Shown piece by piece: positions 1-7,622 of a stretch of 64,000 nt of DNA. The position numbers and the translations under genes were made by a program. The notes under the pieces are model-generated. The model had not been told where the DNA came from, did not search any database, and saw only the letters and a program-made list of their open reading frames with translations. The stretch is from Pleomorphomonas diazotrophica (lineage in GTDB: Bacteria; Pseudomonadota; Alphaproteobacteria; Rhizobiales; Pleomorphomonadaceae): contig NZ_PJNW01000015.1 of the NCBI RefSeq assembly GCF_002844595.1, positions 1-64,000 of the forward strand. The letters run 5' to 3'. How positions within the stretch are numbered: position 1 is the stretch's first letter; each line of letters opens with the position of its first letter.

Positions 1-50
1 GAGGACCTCAGGACGAGAAGGTGCCGCGGTTGATATCACGCTCCCCTTCC
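1..50. repeat. Right part of a family B composite repeat, cut by the window edge
   Basis: The sequence opens with the reverse-orientation arm of the dispersed family B repeat (GAGGACCTCAGGACGAGAAGG) and its GATATCACGCTCCCC-type end. The same text recurs near 15265, 31200, 31430 and 34075. It ends one base before the stop codon of the next gene. Confidence 0.7.
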
Positions 51-800
51 TCACTTCACCGCCGCATTCCCGCCATCCGCGTAGAGCGCCGATCCCGTGA
101 CGAAGCTTGCGTGCGGGCCGGCGAGGAAGAGGGCGGCGGCGGCGATTTCCTCGGGCTGGGCGATGCGCTTCATGGCGTGGAGGCCGGCGGCCCAGTCCTT
201 CTGGGCCTGATCGCCGGCCATGCCGGTGTCGGTGCCGCCGGGGAGCAGCGCGTTGGCGCGGATTCCTCTCGCGCCGTAGTCGGCGGTGATGCCCTTGACG
301 AGGCCCATCAGCCCGGCTTTCGCGGCGCCATAGGCGGCCATGCCGGGCAGGCCGACGCTGGTGCCGACGAAGCTCGAGGTGAAGACGATGGAGCCGCCGC
401 CGCGGGTGAGCATCGCCGGGATCTGGGCGCGGCTCGCCAGGAAGGCCGAGGTGAGGTTGGTGGTCAGCGTCTCCCGCCATTCGCCCGGCGTCAGCTCGGC
501 CAGCGGCTTGAAGGCGCCGACGGTGCCGGCGTTGTTGAAGGCGATGTCGAGGCCGCCGAAGGCGCTCACCGCCTCCTCGACCAGCGCCTCGTTGCAGGCG
601 GCATCGCCGGCATCGCCGACGACGAGGCTGGCCCTGCCGCCCCGGCTCTTGATCTCGTCGGCCACCGCCTCCAGCGCCTCGGCGCCGCGCGCGTTGAGGA
701 CGACGGCCGCGCCCTCGGATGCGAACAGGAAGGCCGCGGCGCGGCCGATGCCCGAGGATGCGCCGGTGATGATCGCCACCTTGTTGTCGAGAAGTCCCAT
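51..800 (-). CDS. SDR family NAD(P)-dependent oxidoreductase
   Basis: This is a classical short-chain dehydrogenase/reductase of 249 residues, cytoplasmic, with unknown substrate. The N-terminal TGASSGIG cofactor motif lies at residues 12-19, NNAG near residue 89 and the catalytic YGAAK near 155. The C-terminus has the usual FVTGSALYADGG segment. An upstream in-frame extension exists, but ATG at 800 is chosen because GGAGGGAACC lies just before it and MGLLDNKVAIITG is a typical SDR start. A MarR-type gene is transcribed divergently from 962 and may regulate it; that link is inference. The stop codon abuts a repeat that begins the window. Confidence 0.93.
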   Translation of the reverse strand: MGLLDNKVAIITGASSGIGRAAAFLFASEGAAVVLNARGAEALEAVADEIKSRGGRASLVVGDAGDAACNEALVEEAVSAFGGLDIAFNNAGTVGAFKPLAELTPGEWRETLTTNLTSAFLASRAQIPAMLTRGGGSIVFTSSFVGTSVGLPGMAAYGAAKAGLMGLVKGITADYGARGIRANALLPGGTDTGMAGDQAQKDWAAGLHAMKRIAQPEEIAAAALFLAGPHASFVTGSALYADGGNAAVK

Positions 801-865
801 GGTTCCCTCCTTCAGTTGTTGGGAGCACCGGCATAGGAAATTCCGGCTCCAGCCAGACACCCGTT

Positions 866-880
866 TCTCGTGGCGCGAGA
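866..880. promoter_or_regulatory. Possible operator between SDR and MarR genes
   Basis: The short inverted repeat TCTCG-N5-CGAGA lies in the 161-bp gap between the divergent SDR and MarR genes. Placement and symmetry suit a dimeric winged-helix repressor, but five-bp arms are weak evidence in GC-rich DNA. Confidence 0.3.
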
Positions 881-961
881 CGGTGACAGCCGAAAATGGC
901 GAGTGGCCTTTCGGCCGGCCCCGGCGTAAGCAGGGCTGGGACAACGGCGGATGTTGGCGAG

Positions 962-1399
962 ATGGCGGGCACTGACAACGAACCCACGGCGGAGGCGCTG
1001 GCGCTCGGCGAGGAGCTTCGCCGCGTGGTGGGCGGCTTCGTTCGCAGCGTCCGGCGGCAGGCGGATACGCCCAGCAGCGCGCAGTCGGAAACGCTGGCGC
1101 TCCTCGATCGTCAGGGGCCGATGAGCGTCGCCGCCCTCGCGGCCGAGCGCCGGGTGAAGCACCAGAGCATGCGCCTCGTGGTGGCGCAGCTCGAGGAGGG
1201 CGGCCTCGTCACGCGCCTCCCCAACCCCGAGGACGGGCGCAGCCATCTGTTGGCGCTGAGCGACAAGGGCCGGGCGGCACTTGAGCGGTCGCGCGCGGCG
1301 CGGCGGCTGGAGATCGCGGCGCTGATCGGCGCGCGGCTCACGGGCGAGGAACGGCGCCTGCTGCGCGCCGCCATCGGGCTGATCGAGAAGCTGTCTTAG
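962..1399 (+). CDS. MarR family winged-helix transcriptional regulator
   Basis: The 145-residue protein has the MarR layout: helical N-terminus, an HTH (MSVAALAAERRVKHQSMRL), the wing sequence LPNPEDGRSHLLALSDKG and a C-terminal dimerisation helix. MarR proteins bind palindromes as dimers and usually release DNA on binding small phenolic or toxic ligands; the ligand here is unknown. An in-frame ATG at 896 would add 22 residues of low-complexity sequence, so ATG at 962 is preferred although its Shine-Dalgarno is poor. It is divergent from the SDR gene at 51-800, the likeliest target. Its TAG stop is the first part of the family D repeat that follows. Confidence 0.88.
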   Translation: MAGTDNEPTAEALALGEELRRVVGGFVRSVRRQADTPSSAQSETLALLDRQGPMSVAALAAERRVKHQSMRLVVAQLEEGGLVTRLPNPEDGRSHLLALSDKGRAALERSRAARRLEIAALIGARLTGEERRLLRAAIGLIEKLS

Positions 1400-1500
1400 A
1401 GCGCTGTTCGATCTGATTGAATCAGATCGGCGCCCTAAGCTCCTGTTTGTGAAGCGTCATCTTGTCGATCCTCGTTTCACTCCGGTCGGATGATGCTCTA
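1396..1500. repeat. Family D palindromic repeat between convergent genes
   Basis: The element begins near TTAGAGCGCTG and ends GATGATGCTCTAAG. It contains a perfect inverted repeat of ten bases around one central G (CGATCTGATT/AATCAGATCG) and a second imperfect hairpin (CATCTTGTCGAT/GGTCGGATGATG). The stop codons of both convergent neighbours lie in its ends. It probably also works as a two-way transcription terminator. I recall this repeat type as common in Hyphomicrobiales; that is memory, not a search result. Confidence 0.7.
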
Positions 1501-1905
1501 AGCCCTGAGCGAGGCGAGCACCGCCTGCAGCGTGTTGAGGCCCCAGTGCTCGCGATAGCGGCCGCCTTCCACGCGGACGATGTCGATGACGTCGATCGAG
1601 ATGTCCCTGCCGGTGGCCGCAACGCCCAGGAGGTCGCCGGTGTGGCGGCCGCAGATGGTCTTGCGGGTGGTCACCTTGTCGCCCTCGGCGATCTGGTCGT
1701 GGATGGTCACCGTGAGCTCGGAGATGGCCGGCCGCAGCACGGTCTCGAAGGTGGCCCACATGCTCTCGGGGCCGTTGGGGCGGCCCGGCGGCGCGGCGTG
1801 ATTGACGAAATCCGGCGCCATCAGCGCCTGGAAGGCCAGGGCATTGCCGTTCTGGATCACCTCGACGTTGAAGCGGCGGACCACGGATTTGATGTCGTCG
1901 GACAT
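1498..1905 (-). CDS. SnoaL-like / NTF2-like ester cyclase family protein
   Basis: This 135-residue cytoplasmic protein has the cone-shaped NTF2 fold signature of SnoaL-like polyketide cyclases and related stress proteins: an N-terminal helix (VRRFNVEVIQNGN), the APDFVNHAAPPGRP loop, the GDKVTTRKTICGRHTGDLLG strands and a terminal DIVRVEGGRYREHWG strand. The substrate cannot be inferred, since the family includes enzymes and binding proteins. It starts at ATG 1905 next to GAGCGAGAGCCC, a weak ribosome site. A perfect 21-bp palindrome lies 17 bp upstream and probably serves as its operator. The TAG stop falls inside the family D repeat. Confidence 0.85.
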   Translation of the reverse strand: MSDDIKSVVRRFNVEVIQNGNALAFQALMAPDFVNHAAPPGRPNGPESMWATFETVLRPAISELTVTIHDQIAEGDKVTTRKTICGRHTGDLLGVAATGRDISIDVIDIVRVEGGRYREHWGLNTLQAVLASLRA

Positions 1906-1921
1906 GGGCTCTCGCTCCTGG

Positions 1922-1942
1922 ATATACAGTTAAACTGTATAT
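1922..1942. promoter_or_regulatory. Perfect 21-bp palindromic operator upstream of SnoaL-like gene
   Basis: Arms ATATACAGTT and AACTGTATAT flank one central A without mismatch. The site is AT-rich in a GC-rich region and sits where the promoter of the SnoaL-like gene should be. The geometry fits a TetR-type dimer. No TetR gene is adjacent, so the regulator would act from elsewhere. Confidence 0.65.
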
Positions 1943-2036
1943 ATGCGCGGAGCGAGGGGGCGGCAAGAGCTGGAAATTTCCCGCTGGGAATACCGAGATG
2001 GCCGAGGCGCATGCCGAGGTGGCTCCCCTGGCGCTC

Positions 2037-2153
2037 CTGGAGCCTTCGTCGACCAAACTGAAACATTTGGTCGTCCAGCGGAGGTTCAAGGTCATTTGCT
2101 GGAGCAGCCGCTTTTCGATCAGTTTGAGAAAACCTGATCGGCAGGTGCTCCAG
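2037..2153. repeat. Family C palindromic element, copy 1
   Basis: This copy runs from CTGGAGCC to GTGCTCCAG, so its ends are inverted repeats. Inside are CCAAACTGAAACATTTGG, a hairpin around the CCAAA/TTTGG arms, then TTTGCTGGAGCAGCCGC and a second hairpin (GATCAGTTT...AAACCTGATC). A second copy with almost the same order of blocks lies at 26837-26952. No gene is seen between 1943 and 2220 apart from this element. Confidence 0.75.
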
Positions 2154-2220
2154 TGGCCCTTTAAATCCATGGGATAATGAGGTTTTGTCGGGCCACTATC
2201 GAGCAAGACGTGATTCACCG

Positions 2221-3297
2221 ATGGATGCGCCCATGACCATAGAGCCCACCAAACCCCGCATCGCCGTGCTGTTCGGCGGCCGATCCTCCGAGCATGAGGT
2301 GTCCGTGATGTCGGGCACCAACGTGATGGCGGCGCTGTCGCCGGAGAAATACGAGGCCGTGCCGATCTTCATCACGCGTGACGGCCGCTGGCTCGCGAGC
2401 CGCTTCGACGGCAAGACGCTGACCAAGCCGGAGAGCGGCACCGAGCTGGCGCTGGTGCCCGGCGGGCGCGGGCGCATGCTGGCGATCGGGGCGGACGTGG
2501 TTCGCGAGGCGGGCCGGATCGACGCGCTGTTCCCGGTGCTGCACGGCCTCTATGGCGAGGACGGCTCGGTGCAGGGCCTTGCCGAGGTGGCGCGGGTGCC
2601 GCTGGTCGGCTGTGGCATTCTCGGCTCGGCCACGGCGCTTGACAAGGTGATCGCCAAGCGGCTGCTGAGGGCCGCCGGCATTCCCGTCGCCCGCGAGGCG
2701 GTGCTGCATGCCGGCGAGACGGCGGATTTCGCGGCGCTGGAGCGCGAGCTGGGCCTGCCGATCTTCATCAAGCCGGCGCGGCAGGGCTCGTCGGTGGGCG
2801 TGCGCAAGGTGTCGGGCAGCCAGGAGTTCCAGCCGGCGCTTACCGAGGCCTTCGGCTATGACGATAGCCTGTTGGCCGAGGAGTTCATCAAGGGTCGCGA
2901 GATCGAGTTCAGTGTGCTGGAGGATGAGGCGGGCGGCCTCTTCGTCTCCCGTCCCGGCGAGATCGTGCCGGCCGAGAGCCACGGCTTCTACAGCTATGAC
3001 GCCAAGTATGTCGACGAAGCCGGCGCGGCGCTGAAGGTGCCGGCCGATCTGCCGTCCGAGCTTGAGGCGGCCATGCGGGAGACGGCGGCGCGCGCCTTCC
3101 GGGCGCTCGGCTGCGACGGCATGGCGCGCGTCGACTTCTTCCTGATGGCCGATGGGCGCTTCCTGGTCAACGAGCTCAACACCATCCCCGGCTTCACCAA
3201 CATCAGCATGTATCCCAAGGCGATGGGGGCGAGCGGCGTCGGCTATGCCGAGCTGATCGACCGGCTGATCGCCCATGGGCTGGCGCGGGCGGCCTAG
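2221..3297 (+). CDS. ddl: D-alanine--D-alanine ligase
   Basis: This ATP-grasp enzyme joins two D-alanines to give the dipeptide for peptidoglycan precursors. At 358 residues it matches the longer DdlA-type ligases. Visible motifs are AVLFGGRSSEHEVS at the N-terminus, LHGLYGEDGSVQGL, the ATP-binding IFIKPARQGSSVGV loop, and the C-terminal VDFFLM...VNELNTIPGFT metal/ATP motif. The start is uncertain between ATG 2221 (MDAPMTIEPTK) and ATG 2233; neither has a strong Shine-Dalgarno, and a TTG at 2185 also stays open. It is not beside mur or fts genes, so it is probably a stand-alone paralogue. Its TAG stop begins a perfect stem-loop. Confidence 0.95.
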   Translation: MDAPMTIEPTKPRIAVLFGGRSSEHEVSVMSGTNVMAALSPEKYEAVPIFITRDGRWLASRFDGKTLTKPESGTELALVPGGRGRMLAIGADVVREAGRIDALFPVLHGLYGEDGSVQGLAEVARVPLVGCGILGSATALDKVIAKRLLRAAGIPVAREAVLHAGETADFAALERELGLPIFIKPARQGSSVGVRKVSGSQEFQPALTEAFGYDDSLLAEEFIKGREIEFSVLEDEAGGLFVSRPGEIVPAESHGFYSYDAKYVDEAGAALKVPADLPSELEAAMRETAARAFRALGCDGMARVDFFLMADGRFLVNELNTIPGFTNISMYPKAMGASGVGYAELIDRLIAHGLARAA

Positions 3298-3336
3298 AGT
3301 TTTTCCGGTGAAATCAGGTTCGCCGGAAAAACTCTA
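3295..3336. terminator. Perfect 14-bp stem-loop at the ddl stop codon
   Basis: TAGAGTTTTTCCGG pairs exactly with CCGGAAAAACTCTA across a 14-base loop. The ddl stop codon is the first triplet of the stem. The run of T in the left arm and A in the right arm makes it suitable as a terminator for both convergent genes. It resembles the TAGAGC-ended repeats described elsewhere in this window. Confidence 0.65.
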
Positions 3337-3344
3337 TCTCTCTG

Positions 3345-3400
3345 TCAAGACGCAGTTCCGGACGCAAAACCGGTTCCCACTTTTGCTGGAACTGCTCTAA
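3345..3400. repeat. Family A repeat, copy 1
   Basis: The sequence TCAAGACGCAGTTCCGGACG, then CAAAACCGGTTCCCACTTTT, then GCTGGAACTGCTCTAA forms a stem from GCAGTTCC/GGAACTGC around the internal palindrome AACCGGTT. Four other copies lie at 39306, 43797, 44906 and 52202. The last bases provide the TAG stop of the antiporter on the minus strand. Confidence 0.8.
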
Positions 3401-4653
3401 TCCACGGGTCGTCCATGCCGGCGGTCGAGCCAGCGCATGGCCGGCGTCACCGTCAGCCCGTGCAGGAGGATGGAGGCGAGGGCGACCAGCGACAGGATCA
3501 CCCAGAGGCGGTCGCCGTCCTGGAACTCACCGTGGTTGAGGCCGTAGGCGAGATAGTAGAAGGAGCCGACGCCGCGGATGCCGAAGAAGGCGATGGCGAG
3601 CTTCTCCTCGGTGCTGGCGTGGCAGCCGGCGAGCGCCACGTAGCCGGCGAGCGGCCGGATGACGAGGAGGATCAGCGCGGCGGCCAGGATGTCGGCCCAG
3701 CCGATGCCCCGGAAGAGGCCGCTCATGACGGCGCCGCCGAAGGCGAGCAGCAGCGCCATCATGCTGATGCGCTCGATCTGCTCGGTGATGTCGTGCATGT
3801 CACGCTGGAAGTCGTGGTCGCGGTGGGAGTTGCGCAGCGTCAGCGCCGTGACGAAGACGGCGAAGAAGCCGTAGCAATGGGCCATCTCCGACACGCCATA
3901 GGAGACGAAGGTGGCGGCGATGGCGACGAGGCCGTCTCCCGTCTTGGCCAGCGTGTCGCCAGGCATCTTGAAGGTGGCCCAGCCGAAGAGATGGCCCACC
4001 AGCCAGCCGCAGGCGATGCCCCCGGCGATCTCCCAGACCACGTTGAAGGCGAGCCAGCGGGCGAGCCAGGGCTCGCCGGTGGTGGCGGCGAGGCTGAGCG
4101 CGATGGCCAAGTGCACGAAGGGAAAGGCGAGGCCGTCGTTGAGCCCGGCCTCGGAGGTGAGCGCGAAGCGGACGGTGTCCTCCTTGCCTTCCAGGGGGTC
4201 GCCCACCTGCACGTCGGCGGCGAGCACCGGATCGGTGGGGGCAAGGCTCGCCGCGAGCAGCAGGGCGGCCGCGAGGCCGAAGCCCAGCACGCCCATGCCG
4301 GTGAGCATGATCGCCAGGATGGACAAGGGCATGGTGACGAAGAGCAGCCGCCAGGTGGTGAGCCAGCCGCGGAAGGAAAAGCGGCGGTCGATCTTCAGCC
4401 CGGCACCCATCAGCGCCACGAGAACCACGAACTCGGTGAGCCGCTCGGTGAGATAGGGGTGGGCGGCCGGCGAGGGGTTGGGCGCCGGCAGCGGCCCGGC
4501 GTAGATCAGCGCACCGATGATCAGGCAGACGATGGGCAGCGACAGCGGCAGGCGGCGGAGCGCCAGCGGCAGCCAGGCGACCAGCGCGATCAACAGGCCG
4601 GCGGCGGCCATGGCCGCCGGATACGGATCGATCTCCCAGCCGAAAATCTCCAA
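3397..4653 (-). CDS. Cation:proton antiporter (CPA1 / Na+/H+ exchanger-like)
   Basis: The 418-residue inner-membrane protein has 11-12 hydrophobic segments and a CPA-type core, including the acidic ADVQVGDPLEGKEDTVRFALTSEAGLNDG stretch in which the ND pair is the usual ion-binding site, and a late FFGIRGVGSFYYLAYGL segment. CPA antiporters exchange Na+ or K+ for protons. No C-terminal TrkA-N or USP domain is present. The best start is TTG 4653, with GGGAGA eight bases upstream; an ATG lies 15 codons in. The final stop codon is supplied by the family A repeat at 3345-3400. Confidence 0.9.
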   Translation of the reverse strand: MEIFGWEIDPYPAAMAAAGLLIALVAWLPLALRRLPLSLPIVCLIIGALIYAGPLPAPNPSPAAHPYLTERLTEFVVLVALMGAGLKIDRRFSFRGWLTTWRLLFVTMPLSILAIMLTGMGVLGFGLAAALLLAASLAPTDPVLAADVQVGDPLEGKEDTVRFALTSEAGLNDGLAFPFVHLAIALSLAATTGEPWLARWLAFNVVWEIAGGIACGWLVGHLFGWATFKMPGDTLAKTGDGLVAIAATFVSYGVSEMAHCYGFFAVFVTALTLRNSHRDHDFQRDMHDITEQIERISMMALLLAFGGAVMSGLFRGIGWADILAAALILLVIRPLAGYVALAGCHASTEEKLAIAFFGIRGVGSFYYLAYGLNHGEFQDGDRLWVILSLVALASILLHGLTVTPAMRWLDRRHGRPVD

Positions 4654-4744
4654 GATGTCTCCCTCGCGACGACCGGCCGCAAACGCAATGCGCGAGGGGG
4701 CGAGATGGTTCCGTTCAATAGAGCGCCGTTCGGTGGGACGACGC

Positions 4745-6124
4745 TCAATAGGCCGGCCGGTCGCCCTGCCGTCGCTCGCCGCCGGGATGGACGAGGCCGG
4801 CGAGCGCGGAGAGCGCCAACTTGAGCTTGTCGAGCGGCGGGCTGCCGAGGCTGAGGCGGACGCCGCCCTCGGGAGAGGAGGGGTCGACCAGGGGCAGGCG
4901 CGGCGGCATCAGAATGACGCCCTGGGCGGCGGCGCTGCTCACCAGCCGCTCCGCCGCGTCGGTGGGCATGGGCAGCCAGACGTGAAAGCCGCGGGTGCCG
5001 CTGTCGGGTTGGTCGATGGGAAGCAGGCTTTGCAGGAGGGCGTGGCGCCGCTCGGTGTCGAGGCGGATGGAGGCGGCCACCGAGTGGGCGGTGCCGTCGC
5101 CGAGCCACTCCGCCATGATGGCCGAGGAGAGCGTCGAGGCCATGGTGCAACTGGCCTGGAGGCGGGAGAGCGCCCGCTCGAGGAATGGCGGGGGCACCGC
5201 GAGCATGCCGACGCGTAGGCCAGGGCTGACGCTTTTCGACAGGCCGCTGACATAGAGCGTGCGCTCCGGCGCCAGCGCGGCGAGCGGCGGCAGGTCGGGC
5301 GCGGCGAACAGCGAGTAGACGTCGTCCTCGATGATGGTGACGTCATGCCGGCGGCAGAGGCGAACGATGTCCTCGCGGCGCCGGGCGCCCATGGTGGCGG
5401 CCGTGGGGTTGTTGAGCGTCGGCGTGACGTAGAGCACCGGCGCGGCGCCGGCCACGGCCGGCGAGGCGAGGGCCGCCTCCAGCGCGTCGGGCCTCAGGCC
5501 CTCGCGGTCGAGATCGACGCCGATCAGCCGGTGGCCGCTCGCCCGGGCCAGCATCAGCGCGCCGGGAAAGGTGGCGGCCTCGGTCAGCAGCAGGCCGCCG
5601 GGAGGGCAGGCGGTGGCGAGCGCCACCGACAGGGCGTGCTGGGCGCCGTTGCAGAGCAGGACGGTGTCGGGCGAGACCTCCAGCCGTTGGCCGGCCAGCC
5701 AGCTTGCGGCCAGCGCCCGATGATCGGGCCGGCCGGCGGGCGGGATGAAGCCGGCGAAGGTGCCGGCGTCGAGCCGCCTCGCCAGGCCGGCGAGGGTGGC
5801 GGCGAGCAGGCGGTCGTCCAGCATCTGCGGCGGCATGTTGACGCTGAGGTCGATGACGCCGTCCGGCCGGGGCGCCAGCCCCGCCACGAACATGCCGCGC
5901 CCGCGCACGCTCTGCACCAGGCCGCGCCGCTCCAGGAGGGCATAGGCCTTGGTCACGGTGCCGAGCCCGATGCCCAGGCGATAGGCCAGTTCGCGGTGCG
6001 GCGGCAGGCGGTCGCCGCGGGTCAGCGCCCCGTCGGCGATGTCCTCGGCGATGGCCGCGACCAGCCGTTCCGAGGGGCGGCCCTCGGCAGCAAGGCGCGG
6101 CGTCCAGGGGGAGGTGAGACGCAT
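4745..6124 (-). CDS. MocR-type PLP-dependent transcriptional regulator
   Basis: The protein (459 residues from ATG 6124) has an N-terminal GntR winged helix (GDRLPPHRELAYRLGIGLGTVTKAYALLERRG) fused to a fold-type I aminotransferase domain. The PLP lysine lies in LYVSGLSKSVSPGLR, and NNPTAAT and EDDVYSLF are cofactor-contact segments. MocR proteins use PLP or its imine with an amino acid as effector and rarely catalyse transamination. A GTG seven codons upstream is possible, but it would overlap the operator. The divergent LysE-type exporter at 6221 is the probable target, so the pair may sense and export an amino acid. Confidence 0.92.
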   Translation of the reverse strand: MRLTSPWTPRLAAEGRPSERLVAAIAEDIADGALTRGDRLPPHRELAYRLGIGLGTVTKAYALLERRGLVQSVRGRGMFVAGLAPRPDGVIDLSVNMPPQMLDDRLLAATLAGLARRLDAGTFAGFIPPAGRPDHRALAASWLAGQRLEVSPDTVLLCNGAQHALSVALATACPPGGLLLTEAATFPGALMLARASGHRLIGVDLDREGLRPDALEAALASPAVAGAAPVLYVTPTLNNPTAATMGARRREDIVRLCRRHDVTIIEDDVYSLFAAPDLPPLAALAPERTLYVSGLSKSVSPGLRVGMLAVPPPFLERALSRLQASCTMASTLSSAIMAEWLGDGTAHSVAASIRLDTERRHALLQSLLPIDQPDSGTRGFHVWLPMPTDAAERLVSSAAAQGVILMPPRLPLVDPSSPEGGVRLSLGSPPLDKLKLALSALAGLVHPGGERRQGDRPAY

Positions 6125-6138
6125 GGCCGGCCCTAAAA

Positions 6139-6181
6139 GTGTCACATGACGCTATTTCGTTTGTCCCGATAGTGTCACATG
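6139..6181. promoter_or_regulatory. Direct-repeat operator between MocR and LysE genes
   Basis: The 11-mer AGTGTCACATG occurs at 6139-6149 and again at 6171-6181, a 32-bp period of about three helical turns. Direct repeats in a divergent promoter region are the usual arrangement for MocR binding. The site lies 15 bp from the MocR start codon. Confidence 0.65.
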
Positions 6182-6220
6182 TTTAGGTTGGCCGCCACCC
6201 CTTGATGCAACAGGTGGCTC

Positions 6221-6823
6221 ATGACGCTCGACCTCATCCTCGCTTTGACGGCCTATGCCTTCGTCACCTCCATCACTCCCGGCCCGAACAACACCATGCT
6301 CTTGGCATCGGGTGTGAACTTCGGCTTCGGCCCCACCTTTCCGCACATTCTCGGCGTCAATCTCGGCTTCTCGGTGATGGTGCTGGCCGTGGGGCTCGGG
6401 GCCGGCGGTGCCTTCGTCGCCTTTCCGCTCTTGCACGAGCTGCTGCGCTATGGCGGGGCGGCCTATCTTCTCTATCTCGCCTGGCGGATCGCCCGATCGG
6501 GCGGCGTCAACGGCGCAGCCGGCCGGGCCGAGCCGATGACCTTCCTGCAGGCGGCGGCCTTCCAGTGGATCAACCCCAAGACCTGGATCATGGCCATCGG
6601 CGCGATCACCGCCTACACGCCGGAGAGCGGCTACTTCGTCAACATTCTGGTGGTCACGCTGGTGTTCACGCTGATCAACGGCCCCTGCGTCGCCGCCTGG
6701 GCGGGCTTCGGAACGCTGCTCCAGCGCCTCCTCGCCCGCCCGGCATGGCTCAGGGCCTTCAACGTCGCCATGGCGCTGCTGCTGGTGGGCTCGCTCTATC
6801 CGATCCTGATCATGGCGCTGTGA
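6221..6823 (+). CDS. LysE family amino-acid exporter
   Basis: The 200-residue inner-membrane protein has six hydrophobic segments. The family signature SITPGPNNTMLLASGVNFG follows the first helix and AAFQWINPKTWIMAIGAI the fourth. LysE/RhtB proteins export amino acids or derivatives by proton antiport; the substrate here is unknown. It starts at ATG 6221 behind a modest AGGTGG. It is divergent from a MocR regulator with a shared repeat operator, which suggests induction by the exported compound. A second possible reading frame in the same place is a shadow. Confidence 0.93.
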   Translation: MTLDLILALTAYAFVTSITPGPNNTMLLASGVNFGFGPTFPHILGVNLGFSVMVLAVGLGAGGAFVAFPLLHELLRYGGAAYLLYLAWRIARSGGVNGAAGRAEPMTFLQAAAFQWINPKTWIMAIGAITAYTPESGYFVNILVVTLVFTLINGPCVAAWAGFGTLLQRLLARPAWLRAFNVAMALLLVGSLYPILIMAL

Positions 6824-6833
6824 TCGACGCGGC

Positions 6834-7529
6834 TCACGGTGCCGCCGCGCCCCGCAGCGCCGGGTTGAGCGTATAGGTCGCCACCGCCGCGCCCTCGGCC
6901 AGCACGTGGTCCTTGATGGCCGCCTCCAGCGCCGGGCCGTCGAAGGCGCCGGTGAGGCCGAGGGTGGGGGTGTCGAGGGCGTAGACGCTGATGGTGTAGC
7001 GGTGCGGCCGGGCGTCGTTCAGTGGAGGGCAGGGGCCGTCATAGCCGCCATAGGTGCCGGCCATGTCGGCATTGCCGGTGAAGAAGCCCGTGAAGGCGTT
7101 GGCGCCGCGCAGGCCGTGCGGCGTCGGCCCGATCGGCTTGCCGTGGGGCACGACGCCCTCGCTCTCGGCGCCTGCGGGAAGCGTCGTGACAGCGGCGGGG
7201 ATGTCGGCCAGGACCCAATGGTGGATGGTCATGCGCGGCGCGTCCTCGGGGATCACCGTGCCGGGCTTGTTGATGAGGGTGAGGTCCTGGGGCACGTCGG
7301 GGTCGGTCATCACCAGGGCATAGGCGCGCGTGCCCTCGGGGCCGGGGGACCAGGTGACTTCCGGGCTGACGTTCTTGGGGCTGACGTTTTCCGGCGCGCA
7401 GAAGGCGGCCTTGTCGGGGAGGCGACCGTCGTCGAGCCCGCCGATCTCGACCTTGAGCGGTTCGGCGGCGGCAAGCGGCAAGACCCAGAGGGCGAGCGCG
7501 GCGACGGAGACGCAGTAAAGGGCTTTCAT
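6834..7529 (-). CDS. YbhB/YbcL family PEBP-like protein with signal peptide
   Basis: The 231-residue protein begins with a clear Sec signal peptide (MKALYCVSVAALALWVLPLAAA) and is probably periplasmic. The mature part matches the phosphatidylethanolamine-binding / Raf-kinase-inhibitor-like family: ENVSPKNVSPEVTWSPGPEGTRAYALVMTDPD, then IHHWVLADIPA, the GYDGPCPP ligand-site segment and the HRYTISVYALD strand. The bacterial role of this family is poorly defined. The tandem ENVSPKNVSPEV shows a small in-frame repeat. It ends 11 bp from the convergent LysE stop. Confidence 0.9.
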   Translation of the reverse strand: MKALYCVSVAALALWVLPLAAAEPLKVEIGGLDDGRLPDKAAFCAPENVSPKNVSPEVTWSPGPEGTRAYALVMTDPDVPQDLTLINKPGTVIPEDAPRMTIHHWVLADIPAAVTTLPAGAESEGVVPHGKPIGPTPHGLRGANAFTGFFTGNADMAGTYGGYDGPCPPLNDARPHRYTISVYALDTPTLGLTGAFDGPALEAAIKDHVLAEGAAVATYTLNPALRGAAAP

Positions 7530-7622
7530 GGACAGCTATCCTCTTGCTTTGAAACGGCTTGAGGATAGGCGGCGCGTGGGGTGGCGGCGCGCCGCGGCCG
7601 ATCAGTCTTGGTGCCGATCCGA

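Noticed and set aside
2215-3276. 353-codon minus-strand frame opposite ddl
   Set aside because: Shadow of ddl; no protein character.
3415-4824. 469-codon plus-strand frame opposite the antiporter gene
   Set aside because: The translation is rich in EGD/GGH runs and has no fold; the antiporter on the minus strand is clearly real.
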